The notes under the pieces were generated by a model that saw only the letters and a program-made list of their open reading frames with translations, was not told the DNA's origin and did no database searches. Position numbers and translations under genes: made by a program. This document shows, piece after piece, positions 1 through 8,582 of a DNA stretch of 18,876 nucleotides (within the stretch, counting starts at the first letter, position 1; every line of letters starts with the position of its first letter). This DNA is from Bacteroidales bacterium (GTDB taxonomy: Bacteria > Bacteroidota > Bacteroidia > Bacteroidales > UBA932), in assembly GCA_017556665.1 (NCBI GenBank), contig JAFYMJ010000107.1, positions 1 through 18,876 of the forward strand, in the 5' to 3' direction.

Positions 1-1830
1 ACCAGAACAAATGGTGCTATAGCAAACAGTGCAAGATGGGACCAATCAGTATCTCCTTCAACAACTCCTTACCAAAACTGGTTCATTGGAGCTGCTTGTA
101 ACATTCCTGATTTGATTAACAAAGCAGAAAAAGAGGGTTCATACCATTATATAGGTGTAGCTCATATCATTAAAGCTATGGGTTCAATCATGATGGCTGA
201 CTTATATGGTGAGATGCCATACACTGAGGCTGTAGGTCCTTCTTTCGCTCCTGCTTATGACAACGGTGACTATATTTATGAGCAATCACTTCTTGGTCTT
301 GATGAGGGTATCAAATATCTTCAAATGACTCAAGAGCTTGGTTCAACTCCTCTATCTGCAGGTGACTGCTGGTGTGGTGGTGACACTCAAAAATGGATCA
401 AACTTGCTTACGGTCTAAAAGCTAGATGGTTAGGTAACCTATCTAAGACTGACCAATACGATCCACAAGCAATTTTGGATGCAATCAACAACTCTGTAAA
501 ATCTAACTCAGAGAACGTTAAGATTACTCACGGTAACGTAGAGAACGCTGAGACTTGTATTACTGTAGGTGACGCATACGGTCCTAGCATTGTATGGGAT
601 ACAGCAGCTTGGGGTACATCTCAAAGACTTTGTAAATACTATGTAGATCTACTAACTAACTTTAGAGGCAGTGGTGTAGAGGACCCAAGAGCAGACAAAC
701 TTCTTCCTTCTGCTATGTACAAAGTTAAACTTGGTGTAGATGGTCAAATTGTTAGCTACGAGTGGATTAGAACACATGGTATTGACCTATACGGACCAGA
801 GGAAGGTTGGATTGTTGACAGATATACTGGCGGTAACCTTAATGCTGTTCTAACTTACGCTACTGCAGACGCAAGAAAAGCTTATGCTAATACAGATATC
901 GTTAAATATTACGAGTCAGTAGACGCATTCGTTACTAATGTAGAGAAATTCTATCCAGCAGAGAGCGCTACAATTGCTAAAGTTGCAGACTCTGTAATTA
1001 TTACTTACCATGCAGGTGCAATGTATGTAAATGATACAAACCCACTTTATGTAGAGGATATCAAACACGTACAACTTGCAGCAGATGCATTGTTCGAGAA
1101 TGGCGGTCTATCTAAAACAGATATGAACTGCTACCGTTCAAACTCAAACACAAGTACACGTAACCTTGGTTATGTACAAGGTACAGGTGGATTCTACACA
1201 AGACCAGATTCTGATACAGATATCTTGACTTACTCAGAGATGTGCTTCCTAAAAGCTGAGGTATTGTTCAGACAAGGTGACAAAGCAGGTGCATACACAG
1301 CATACAAAGAGGGTATCACTTCACACTTTGCAAGAATGAACGAGAAACTTGCTTTGTGGGATGCAATTGGTTGCAGCAGAACTGCTAAAGGTTATGATGT
1401 ATCATTCGCATACGCTCCTATGGCTCAAGCTGATATTGATGCATACATGGCAAGTGCAGCTGTAGCTCAATCATCTGCAGATCTTGAGATGGCAGACATC
1501 ATGCTTCAAAAACTTATTGCTATGGGCTTCAACTTCCAAAACTGGAACGACTTAAGAAGATTCAACTATAACAATGACAATTTAGGATTTGGTGTTGTTT
1601 ATGACGGTATGAAGGTTCCTGCTTACAGAACATTCTCAAGTGCTACATACGCAACAGATCCAGATTCTGATATGTACTATCCAAGACGCTATATGCAATG
1701 CTCACACGAGACTGGTTACAACTCAACAAACTGTAACGCTTCAGTTAAACAATATGAGCAATATGGTGTAACAGGTGCAACTGCTAAAGAGATTTTCTCT
1801 ATTCCTGTTTGGTGGGATTGGACTAAATAA
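1..1830 (+). CDS. SusD/RagB-like outer-membrane lipoprotein, 5' partial
   Basis: The frame is open from base 1, so the gene starts upstream of the window; 609 residues are visible, ending at TAA 1828-1830. The ATG- or TTG-initiated versions of this frame would cut off real protein. The product resembles SusD-like substrate-binding lipoproteins (SusD-like_2 type). Visible marks are the segment HIIKAMGSIMMADLYGEMPY, a GDxxKWIKLAYGLKARW segment, the LTYSEMCFLKAEVLFRQGD helix and a C-terminal QNWNDLRRF motif. The same landmarks recur in the complete SusD at 5149-7077. SusD proteins sit on the cell surface as the lid of a SusC TonB-dependent transporter and help capture the nutrient. Its SusC partner is probably the missing upstream gene. 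The lipoprotein signal peptide is outside the window. The ligand cannot be inferred. Confidence 0.9.
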   Translation, partial: TRTNGAIANSARWDQSVSPSTTPYQNWFIGAACNIPDLINKAEKEGSYHYIGVAHIIKAMGSIMMADLYGEMPYTEAVGPSFAPAYDNGDYIYEQSLLGLDEGIKYLQMTQELGSTPLSAGDCWCGGDTQKWIKLAYGLKARWLGNLSKTDQYDPQAILDAINNSVKSNSENVKITHGNVENAETCITVGDAYGPSIVWDTAAWGTSQRLCKYYVDLLTNFRGSGVEDPRADKLLPSAMYKVKLGVDGQIVSYEWIRTHGIDLYGPEEGWIVDRYTGGNLNAVLTYATADARKAYANTDIVKYYESVDAFVTNVEKFYPAESATIAKVADSVIITYHAGAMYVNDTNPLYVEDIKHVQLAADALFENGGLSKTDMNCYRSNSNTSTRNLGYVQGTGGFYTRPDSDTDILTYSEMCFLKAEVLFRQGDKAGAYTAYKEGITSHFARMNEKLALWDAIGCSRTAKGYDVSFAYAPMAQADIDAYMASAAVAQSSADLEMADIMLQKLIAMGFNFQNWNDLRRFNYNNDNLGFGVVYDGMKVPAYRTFSSATYATDPDSDMYYPRRYMQCSHETGYNSTNCNASVKQYEQYGVTGATAKEIFSIPVWWDWTK

Positions 1831-1839
1831 TTGAAAAAC

Positions 1840-1882
1840 AATTGATAACGGTTGTAAGGTTATCTGTCAGCCGTTATCAATT
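1840..1882 (+). terminator. Hairpin after the first SusD gene, probable terminator
   Basis: A perfect 12-base stem: AATTGATAACGG (1840-1851) pairs with CCGTTATCAATT (1871-1882) across a 19-base loop. It starts 10 bases after the susD stop and is followed by CTTTAATATG, so the U-tract is weak. I read it as the transcription end of the upstream SusC/SusD unit. RNA stabilisation of the upstream message is an alternative. Confidence 0.55.
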
Positions 1883-1921
1883 CTTTAATATGATAAGTAC
1901 TACATAATTCATAAATACACT

Positions 1922-1951
1922 AAAAGCATATCATTCTTATGGTATGCTTTT
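1922..1951. terminator. Second intergenic hairpin upstream of susC
   Basis: AAAAGCATATCA (1922-1933) pairs with TGGTATGCTTTT (1940-1951): 12 pairs, one a G-U wobble, with a 6-base loop. A's on the left and T's on the right make it look like a terminator on either strand. It may back up the hairpin at 1840-1882, or act in the 5' leader of the next SusC gene. I see no good TAnnTTTG box between it and the susC start; TATGTTTT at 1960-1967 is only a near match. A GTTTTT-G-AAAAAC inverted repeat follows at 1963-1975. Confidence 0.45.
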
Positions 1952-2015
1952 GGGGTTTATATGTTTTTGAAAAACTTAAACCAAAAACAATATTTTTTAA
2001 CCAAAAATTAATTTT

Positions 2016-5000
2016 ATGTTCATTCACAAACAATTTGCGCGTTCGGTGCGTTTTGCAGTGGCAATGCTAGTAGCATTGGCTCTATCTGCAGGAGCATACG
2101 CACAGAACATATCTGTATCAGGAAAGGTTACAGATAAAAGTGGAGAACCGGTAATTGGAGCCTATATTTTGGTTCAAGGTACTACCAATGGTACTACAGC
2201 CGATTTAGATGGTAACTATACAATTAGTGCTCCAGCTAATGGTACTCTAGAATTTTCAATGATGGGTATGAAAACTCTATCTATTCCAGTGAACAAAAAA
2301 ACTGTTATCAATGCAGTATTGGAAGAGGATGGAATTCTACTTGAAGAGGCAGTAATCGTAGCAGAGTTCGGTATGAAACGTACCGCACGTTCAGTAGGAT
2401 CTGCAGTACAAAACGTAAAGGCTCAAGATATTGCTGAGTCTGGTCGTGAGAGCTTCGTAAGTGCATTGCAAGGTCGTGTAGCAGGTATGACAGTTACCTC
2501 TACCGGTGGTGCTCCAGGTGCATCAACCTCTGTAGTGTTAAGAAGTATCACATCAATTTCTGGTAGCAACCAACCATTGTACGTTATTGACGGTGTTCCA
2601 ATGAACAACTCAACATTCGACCCTTCACAAGGTTTCGCAGTAGATGATAACGTAGGTACAGCTAACCAGGACTTCTCATCAAGAGGTAATGATATCAACC
2701 CAGAGGATATTGAGAGTATGACAGTGCTAAAAGGTGCAGCAGCAGCAGCGCTTTACGGTTCAGACGCTTCTAACGGTGCTATTGTTATTACAACCAAGAA
2801 AGGTAGCAAAGGTAGAGGTAAAGTATCATACAGCAACTCATTCAGTTGGGATAAGGCATATGGTTATCCAGAGATCCAAACCAAATATGGTAACGGTATG
2901 TACGGAACTGCTAACATGTACAGCCAAAGCCGCTTTGGTGCTCCATATGAGCCAGATGTAAAACTTTATGATAACATTGCAGCAGTTCTTCAAACCGGTT
3001 TTTCACAAACTCACAACATTTCGGTTGAGGGTGGTACAGATAAAGTTACTGTTCGTGGATCAGCAGCTTACACTAACCAACAAGGTGTTGTTAAAACAAC
3101 CGATTTTGAGAGATTGAACATTACATTGTCAGGTAGAGCCGAGATTACCAAATGGTTGAACTTTGATGCAAACATGTCATATGTAAAATCAAGCAACAGA
3201 AAATCAACCAAAGGTAGCGGTGGTCCTCTTTACAGAGCCGTACGTTGGCCTATGACTGATAACATGGCAGAGTATATGGATCCGGACGGAGTTAGAATGA
3301 AACTTCCAGCTAACTATACAGACTACGATCTATATAACCCACTATACGCTCTTTACAAGAACGTAAACTACGATGAGAATGACCGTTTTATGGTAAACTT
3401 CAGCTTGAACGCTACCCCTACCAAAAACACATTCGTAAGATTGACAATGGGTTGGGATACTAACCTTGGTAACTATCAATACCACACTCACCCATACTGG
3501 GGTAACAGAGAGAGTTCTTCTTATGGTAACGGTTCAATGAACTTGAGTAGAAACTCTTACCTTGACAAAACTATCAATGCTTTGGCAGGTTACAACAACG
3601 AGTGGGGTAAATTCACATTCTCAGCACAAGTTGGTTACCACCAACAAGAGAATGGTTCAGACAACATTTCTACATACGCTTCTAACTTTGCTGTAAAAGA
3701 CTTCTATGGCCTTGCTAACTGTGATCCTGCTACTATCATCACAAGAACAAGAACCAGAATGCGTAGAATGCAAGCTATCTCAGCTCAAGTTGAGGTTGGT
3801 TACAACCAAATGGCTTTCATTACTTTAAGAGGTAGAAATGACTGGTCATCTACACTTCCAGTACAAAACAACTCATACTTCTACCCAGCAGTAGAGGGTT
3901 CATTTGTAGCAACTGAGTTACCATTCCTAAAAGGTAAAACAGGTGTTTCATACTTAAAGATTAGAGGTGCCGTTGCACAAGTAGGTAAAGATGCAGATCC
4001 ACTTTCAATCTACCCTGCATTTGAGGCAACTGAGGATTTAGGTGGCGGTTTCCGTTATGGTTACTATGGTCCTAACGAGTCATTGAAACCAGAGATGACA
4101 ACTTCATACGAGATTGGAGCTGAGGCTCGTTTCTTGAATGACAGAATCAATGCCGATTTCACTTACTACTGGACTAATTGTGAGAACCAATATGTAACTG
4201 CATTCCGTTTGAGTTATGCTACCGGTTTCGTTCTAAACAACATGAACGTTGGTACATTTACAACTCAAGGTTGGGATCTACACATTGATGGTGATATCAT
4301 CCGTGCAGCAAGCGGTTTCAGATGGAACTTGGGTGTTAACCTATCACACGCTTCTTCATTGGTAACTGAGCTTCCAGAGGCTGTAACTGAGTATTATATT
4401 GCTTACACTTGGTTATCTGGTAACTTAAGAAACGGTATATCTGTAGGTCACCCTGTAACTACAATGACCGGTAAAGCTTACCAAAGAAACAAGAAAGGTG
4501 ATATTCTAATTGACCCTTCAACAGGTGTTCCATTGACAGACGAGAACTGGAGCATCTTAGGTGACAGACAACCTAAATTGGAGTTTGGTATTACAACCAA
4601 CCTATCATACAAAGGCTTCAGACTATCTGCTCTTGCAACCGGTAGATTTGGTGCAACTGTAGTAAATGCTACCAAACGTGACTTGATGGATTCAGGTTCA
4701 AGCTGGGAGTCAGTTCATATGAGAGAGATGGGTCCGGTAGTATTCAAAGGTGTTCTAAAGAACGGTTTGGAGAACTCTGCTAACCCAACTGTAAACAACA
4801 TTGCTGTAACTTACGCTAACTTTGGTTCATCTATCTATAAAGGTGGTGACGAGGAGTGGCTAGAGAAAGATGTAAACTACATGCGTTTGGCGGAGGTTCG
4901 TCTATCTTACAATGTTCCAAGCCAATGGTTGAAGAAAGCTACTAAAGGCTTTGTATCAAGTGCTAACATTTATGTTAAAGGTACAGACCTTGTAACTCTT

Positions 5001-5135
5001 ACTAACTACTCAGGTATTGACCCTGTAGGTAACTCTAACTCAGCAGCTCTTGGTGGTGCCGGTGGTATTGGTATTGACTATTGGGGTGTTCCAAATCCAA
5101 GACGTTATTCATTTGGAGTTAGCTTAACATTCTAA
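2016..5135 (+). CDS. SusC/RagA-family TonB-dependent outer-membrane receptor
   Basis: 1039 residues, a usual length for SusC. A Sec signal peptide covers residues 1-29 (basic start, hydrophobic 13-24, AYA before Gln30). An N-terminal carboxypeptidase-regulatory-like beta-sandwich spans about 32-103 (SGKVTDKSGEPVIGA, DLDGNYTI). The plug domain spans about 120-265 and shows LYVIDGVPM at 188-196 and DIESMTVLKGAAAAALYGS at about 231-249, hallmarks of SusC proteins. The rest is a 22-strand-type barrel ending in the aromatic YSFGVSLTF. The protein imports a nutrient, usually a glycan or peptide fragment, across the outer membrane using TonB energy. The partner SusD follows after 13 bases. No glycosidase, sulfatase, peptidase or sigma/anti-sigma gene is next to it, so the substrate cannot be guessed. 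The leader just upstream is AT-rich with no clear Shine-Dalgarno, as is normal in this phylum. Confidence 0.96.
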   Translation: MFIHKQFARSVRFAVAMLVALALSAGAYAQNISVSGKVTDKSGEPVIGAYILVQGTTNGTTADLDGNYTISAPANGTLEFSMMGMKTLSIPVNKKTVINAVLEEDGILLEEAVIVAEFGMKRTARSVGSAVQNVKAQDIAESGRESFVSALQGRVAGMTVTSTGGAPGASTSVVLRSITSISGSNQPLYVIDGVPMNNSTFDPSQGFAVDDNVGTANQDFSSRGNDINPEDIESMTVLKGAAAAALYGSDASNGAIVITTKKGSKGRGKVSYSNSFSWDKAYGYPEIQTKYGNGMYGTANMYSQSRFGAPYEPDVKLYDNIAAVLQTGFSQTHNISVEGGTDKVTVRGSAAYTNQQGVVKTTDFERLNITLSGRAEITKWLNFDANMSYVKSSNRKSTKGSGGPLYRAVRWPMTDNMAEYMDPDGVRMKLPANYTDYDLYNPLYALYKNVNYDENDRFMVNFSLNATPTKNTFVRLTMGWDTNLGNYQYHTHPYWGNRESSSYGNGSMNLSRNSYLDKTINALAGYNNEWGKFTFSAQVGYHQQENGSDNISTYASNFAVKDFYGLANCDPATIITRTRTRMRRMQAISAQVEVGYNQMAFITLRGRNDWSSTLPVQNNSYFYPAVEGSFVATELPFLKGKTGVSYLKIRGAVAQVGKDADPLSIYPAFEATEDLGGGFRYGYYGPNESLKPEMTTSYEIGAEARFLNDRINADFTYYWTNCENQYVTAFRLSYATGFVLNNMNVGTFTTQGWDLHIDGDIIRAASGFRWNLGVNLSHASSLVTELPEAVTEYYIAYTWLSGNLRNGISVGHPVTTMTGKAYQRNKKGDILIDPSTGVPLTDENWSILGDRQPKLEFGITTNLSYKGFRLSALATGRFGATVVNATKRDLMDSGSSWESVHMREMGPVVFKGVLKNGLENSANPTVNNIAVTYANFGSSIYKGGDEEWLEKDVNYMRLAEVRLSYNVPSQWLKKATKGFVSSANIYVKGTDLVTLTNYSGIDPVGNSNSAALGGAGGIGIDYWGVPNPRRYSFGVSLTF

Positions 5136-5148
5136 AAAGTTATCAAGT

Positions 5149-7077
5149 ATGAAAAAAATATTTTCAATATTATTATTAAGTTCATTTATGTTTACATTCA
5201 CAAGTTGCCAAAACTACTTAGATGTAAACAAAAATGAGGACGCTCCAGATAAAATTGCTCCTGAGTTGTATCTAGCAGGTATTCTGGATGTATGGCAAGG
5301 TATCTATGACGATAACAGATTTGCCAACAGTATGTCTCACGTTCAAGGTGCCAGCAACAACTGGGCCAGCCACTCTTATTCAGCTTCTTCTGATACAGGT
5401 GGTGAGATGTGGAGAGTAAACTACTGGTTACAAGGTGTTAACCTAGAGAACATGATTAACCAATCTTTAGAGAAAGAGGCTTATACCCTTGCTGGTATTG
5501 GTTACATCATTAAAGCATACTCTTGGGATTGGTGTACCAAATATCATGGTGAGATGCCAATGAAACAAGCTTACCAATCTGGTATCCTTTCATTTGACTA
5601 CGATTACCAAGAGGAGATCTACACTCAAGTTAGAGAGTGGGCTAAGACTGGTATTGAGCTTCTTGAGAGAGAGGACAACACCGAGTATGGCAATACTCTT
5701 AAAGAGCTTGACTTGATCTTTGCTGGTGACAAATCAAAATGGATTAAATTTGGTCATGGTGTAATTGTAATCAACCTTTCTTCTCTAACTCAAAAGAACG
5801 ATTTCCAATCTGCTTACTACCAAGAGTTGGTTGACCATGCAAGACTTTCATTAAGCAGTGCAGATGATGATGTTACTCTAATGACAGTTGGTGGTAAAGA
5901 TGAGGCACAATTCTCTGACTACAACAACAAATGGGGTCCATATAGAGGTTCTGGTACAGATGGTTACTATCCAACAGAGTTTACAGTTCAAATTATGACC
6001 GGTACTCTTCCTTTGTATGACAAGCTTACCGGTGATAAAGTTGATGCTTCTTACCCTTCTGGTGAGGAGGATGAGAATTATCCATTCGAGCTTTCTCCAA
6101 TCCAATATGTAACTGATACATCTAAAGTAGTAGGTCACTTTGACCCTCGTAGAACTGCAAAGATTGGATCTAGAGATGCAAGATTCTATAAAGATATGAC
6201 CAATAAAGACTCTATCAAGAGCTGGATTTACTATGGTTCATCTAGAGGTGGTGGTGCCGGTTCTATTACAACTCCTGCTAACCTATGGGGTTCAAGAGCT
6301 GGACAGTCTTCTACAAGTAGTGTTGACGGCGATGGAAGATGGTTGTACAGAAATGATGCTCCTTACATCCTAATGACTGCTGCAGAGATCCAATTCTGTC
6401 TTGCTGAGGCTGAGTTTGTTGTTGGTAACAAATCTGCTGCTTTGGCTGCATTCAAGAAAGGTGTTGCTTTGGATTGCGACTTTACTGCAAAATATCTTGT
6501 TCCTGGTAAACCAAAAGTAACTGGTGAGGATGCAGACGGTAATCCAATCTACGCTCAATATGGCGAGCTTCCTGGTGGTGACGTTATTGCTGTTGCTACT
6601 TTCAAAGAGTTGGCTAATGAGTATATTGAGGGTCCTTACGTTAACGGTATGACTGAGGCTGACCTTACTATCTCTCACATTATGCTTCAAAAACTTGTTG
6701 CCCTATTCCCTTGGGGTGGTATTGAGACTTGGACAGATATGCGTAAATATCACTATGATATTAACCACACTGGCGATTATCCTAAATTGAACAACGGTTG
6801 GACTCTTACAACTGTAGATCAAAAATGGGATGATGATCCTACTAAAGTTTACAAAGGTTTCTATCTTGCTCCTGCTCAAGTGGAGGGTTGCAGAAGTTCT
6901 TACAACACTAAGAACGAGGGTTCTCCTGCATTTAGAGTAAGACCTAGATATAACTCTGAGTATATGTGGAACAGAGCTGGTCTTGATGCTATCAAACCTA
7001 TCTCTGGTTTGGCTGACAACTACCACTGCTCAATTCCTTGGTTCGCATACCCAGGTGATTATCCAGAATCTTTATAG
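5149..7077 (+). CDS. SusD/RagB-like nutrient-binding lipoprotein
   Basis: 642 residues. A lipoprotein signal peptide has the lipobox FTSC at residues 17-20, so Cys20 should be lipidated. It is followed by QNYLDVNKNEDAPD, the usual start of mature SusD proteins. The fold landmarks match the partial SusD at the window start: IGYIIKAYSWDWCTKYHGEMP, a GDKSKWIKFGHG segment, ILMTAAEIQFCLAEAEFVVG and, near the end, IETWTDMRKYHYD. The gene begins 13 bases after susC and should be co-transcribed with it. Its product would form the surface lid of that transporter. The family is SusD-like_2 or the closely related SusD/RagB group; the ligand is unknown. Together with the first SusD this indicates two adjacent SusC/SusD systems. 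Confidence 0.95.
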   Translation: MKKIFSILLLSSFMFTFTSCQNYLDVNKNEDAPDKIAPELYLAGILDVWQGIYDDNRFANSMSHVQGASNNWASHSYSASSDTGGEMWRVNYWLQGVNLENMINQSLEKEAYTLAGIGYIIKAYSWDWCTKYHGEMPMKQAYQSGILSFDYDYQEEIYTQVREWAKTGIELLEREDNTEYGNTLKELDLIFAGDKSKWIKFGHGVIVINLSSLTQKNDFQSAYYQELVDHARLSLSSADDDVTLMTVGGKDEAQFSDYNNKWGPYRGSGTDGYYPTEFTVQIMTGTLPLYDKLTGDKVDASYPSGEEDENYPFELSPIQYVTDTSKVVGHFDPRRTAKIGSRDARFYKDMTNKDSIKSWIYYGSSRGGGAGSITTPANLWGSRAGQSSTSSVDGDGRWLYRNDAPYILMTAAEIQFCLAEAEFVVGNKSAALAAFKKGVALDCDFTAKYLVPGKPKVTGEDADGNPIYAQYGELPGGDVIAVATFKELANEYIEGPYVNGMTEADLTISHIMLQKLVALFPWGGIETWTDMRKYHYDINHTGDYPKLNNGWTLTTVDQKWDDDPTKVYKGFYLAPAQVEGCRSSYNTKNEGSPAFRVRPRYNSEYMWNRAGLDAIKPISGLADNYHCSIPWFAYPGDYPESL

Positions 7078-7099
7078 TATCATTTAAAATTTTATTGAA

Positions 7100-7936
7100 A
7101 TGAAAATATTAAAATATTTAGCATATTCTTTGGTATTGGGTCTGATGCTTGCGTCTTGTACCAAACATGAGATTCTGCCTCCTACCGATCCTGCACAAAA
7201 TGCAGAGTTCCAATTGCACTATTTTGAGCCAGTTGTGAACCAGGCATCTAATTATATTGATTCTGTTTTTGTAAACGGAATTCTATATTCAAGCGTTAAC
7301 GGTTCAGGTCAATTGACTCCTTACAATGGTGTACCTGGTGGTTCTACCGGCAGATTCTTCTCTGTAGCAGCTGGTGAGGTTAACTTTAAATTCTACAGAA
7401 AAGACCAAGTTGTATATGACAAGACTTGTACTCTAAATCCTGGCAAACAAAACGTGATTGTTCACGATATGAACTTGGCTCCTATAGTGTTGGATAACCA
7501 ATTCCCTTATCCTCATACATCGAAGTGGACTCCAGGCAGCATCTATACTACTGACTCTATCAGCTCAATCAAGTTCATTAACTTGTTGTATGAGGCTCCT
7601 GGCCAACCATACGATGGTGCACTTCAATACCAATGGAAACACCCAAGAACCAAAGAGTGGATTAACTTGGGTACTCCAGTTAGATTTGGAGAGGCTACCA
7701 ACAGAGAGATTATTACTATTGTTAAAGAGGTTTACAACTCTTCTGGATATTGTAGAATTGACTACAGAATCTTGGATGAGAACGGTGATATTCTTCAGGT
7801 AAGAAACTCATCTGGTAAAATGGTTGACTACAGCGACTACTGGACCGGTTACATTGGACAAGCCAAAATGCACTTCTTTAGAGGCTTTAGAACTGTTGAG
7901 CCAAGATGTAATGTGTCTCAATGGGGTTCTCTATAG
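7100..7936 (+). CDS. Putative surface lipoprotein, DUF4397-like
   Basis: 278 residues with a clear lipoprotein signal: MKILKYLAYSLVLGLMLASC, lipobox LASC with Cys20 as the acylation site. The mature part has a beta-rich segment at about 38-130 (DSVFVNGILYSS, GRFFSVAAGEVNFKFYRKDQ, LNPGKQNVIVHDM). This recalls DUF4397-type domains, which are predicted beta-sandwiches. A second segment (SSIKFINLLYEAPGQPYDGA) may be a degenerate repeat of the same fold. The gene lies 22 bases after susD and before a strong hairpin, so it is the last gene of the susC-susD unit. An extra surface lipoprotein in this position often acts as a glycan- or ligand-binding protein (SusE/F-like position), but I do not recognise a binding site. 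Function is not assigned. Confidence 0.8.
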   Translation: MKILKYLAYSLVLGLMLASCTKHEILPPTDPAQNAEFQLHYFEPVVNQASNYIDSVFVNGILYSSVNGSGQLTPYNGVPGGSTGRFFSVAAGEVNFKFYRKDQVVYDKTCTLNPGKQNVIVHDMNLAPIVLDNQFPYPHTSKWTPGSIYTTDSISSIKFINLLYEAPGQPYDGALQYQWKHPRTKEWINLGTPVRFGEATNREIITIVKEVYNSSGYCRIDYRILDENGDILQVRNSSGKMVDYSDYWTGYIGQAKMHFFRGFRTVEPRCNVSQWGSL

Positions 7937-7964
7937 TAGTTTATTATAGATAATTGTTTATACA

Positions 7965-7987
7965 AAGGGGGGCTCCTGTCCCCCCTT
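7965..7987 (+). terminator. G/C hairpin after the susC-susD-lipoprotein unit
   Basis: A perfect 8-base stem: AAGGGGGG (7965-7972) and CCCCCCTT (7980-7987) around CTCCTGT. It begins 28 bases after the lipoprotein stop. Only AATTAATATT follows, so the U-tract is poor, but the six G-C pairs make a strong barrier. The next ORF starts 10-16 bases later. The hairpin may therefore limit, not abolish, expression of that ORF, or the ORF may have no separate promoter. Confidence 0.6.
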
Positions 7988-8003
7988 AATTAATATTATG
8001 ATT

Positions 8004-8510
8004 ATGAAAAAAAGCATCTTATTGGCAGTGGCTATGATGTTGGTTATGCCATTGTTTGCTCAAAAATTAAGCAAAGAGGAGAAAGCAGCTATTGCTAAAG
8101 CAGGCTATGAACTTGCTCTTGAGGCTGTTAAATCTAAAGCTTGGGTGCTTGTACCATCTTCTTATACACAAAAAGATGGTATGATTGCTAATAATATTGA
8201 CAACTCTGAGTTTATTTCTTGCGAGGGTGAGTATATGTATGCGCAAGGTAGAATTGTGTGTGACAACAACTACACAAACCAGCTTAACCCTACTTCTTAC
8301 GAGCCTAAAACAGACAAGAAAGGTAACTTGAGATTTACAATTGTTGTTAGTGGCAGAATGATGAGAGGTTCTTATACAATCTCTATGAGAGTAAACACTA
8401 ACACTGCAGACGTTATCTTTGCCCCTAACAAAGGTGATGCAAAGAGATTCTCTGGTACAATTGTTCCGCTTAAACAAGCATCTTATAACAAAAGATCTAA
8501 TCCTATCTAA
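8004..8510 (+). CDS. Secreted DUF4251-like protein
   Basis: 168 residues from the ATG at 8004. An in-frame ATG at 7998 would add only Met-Ile; the MKKSILLAV start gives the more typical signal peptide. Hydrophobic residues 5-18 end in LFA before Gln20, so Sec cleavage and export to the periplasm are likely; there is no lipobox. The mature protein has a short charged helix (KLSKEEKAAIAKAGYELALEA) and then beta-rich sequence (NNIDNSEFISCEGEYMYAQG, NLRFTIVVSGRMMRGSYTIS). This layout resembles DUF4251, a Bacteroidetes family of unknown function. A hairpin separates it from the lipoprotein gene and a bidirectional terminator follows, so it may be a single-gene unit or read-through product. I see no catalytic motif. 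Confidence 0.8.
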   Translation: MKKSILLAVAMMLVMPLFAQKLSKEEKAAIAKAGYELALEAVKSKAWVLVPSSYTQKDGMIANNIDNSEFISCEGEYMYAQGRIVCDNNYTNQLNPTSYEPKTDKKGNLRFTIVVSGRMMRGSYTISMRVNTNTADVIFAPNKGDAKRFSGTIVPLKQASYNKRSNPI

Positions 8511-8546
8511 AAATAGGGTTATATGTTAGCTACATAATAATAAATC

Positions 8547-8578
8547 AAAGAGACTTATCCATACGGGTAAGTCTCTTT
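8547..8578. terminator. Bidirectional terminator between the DUF4251 gene and dusB
   Basis: AAAGAGACTTATCC (8547-8560) pairs with GGGTAAGTCTCTTT (8565-8578): 14 pairs with one wobble and a 4-base loop ATAC. The A-rich left flank and T-rich right flank let it work for both convergent genes, the plus gene ending at 8510 and dusB ending at 8583. Its core closely resembles the terminator at 12622-12654. Confidence 0.85.
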
Positions 8579-8582
8579 ACTT

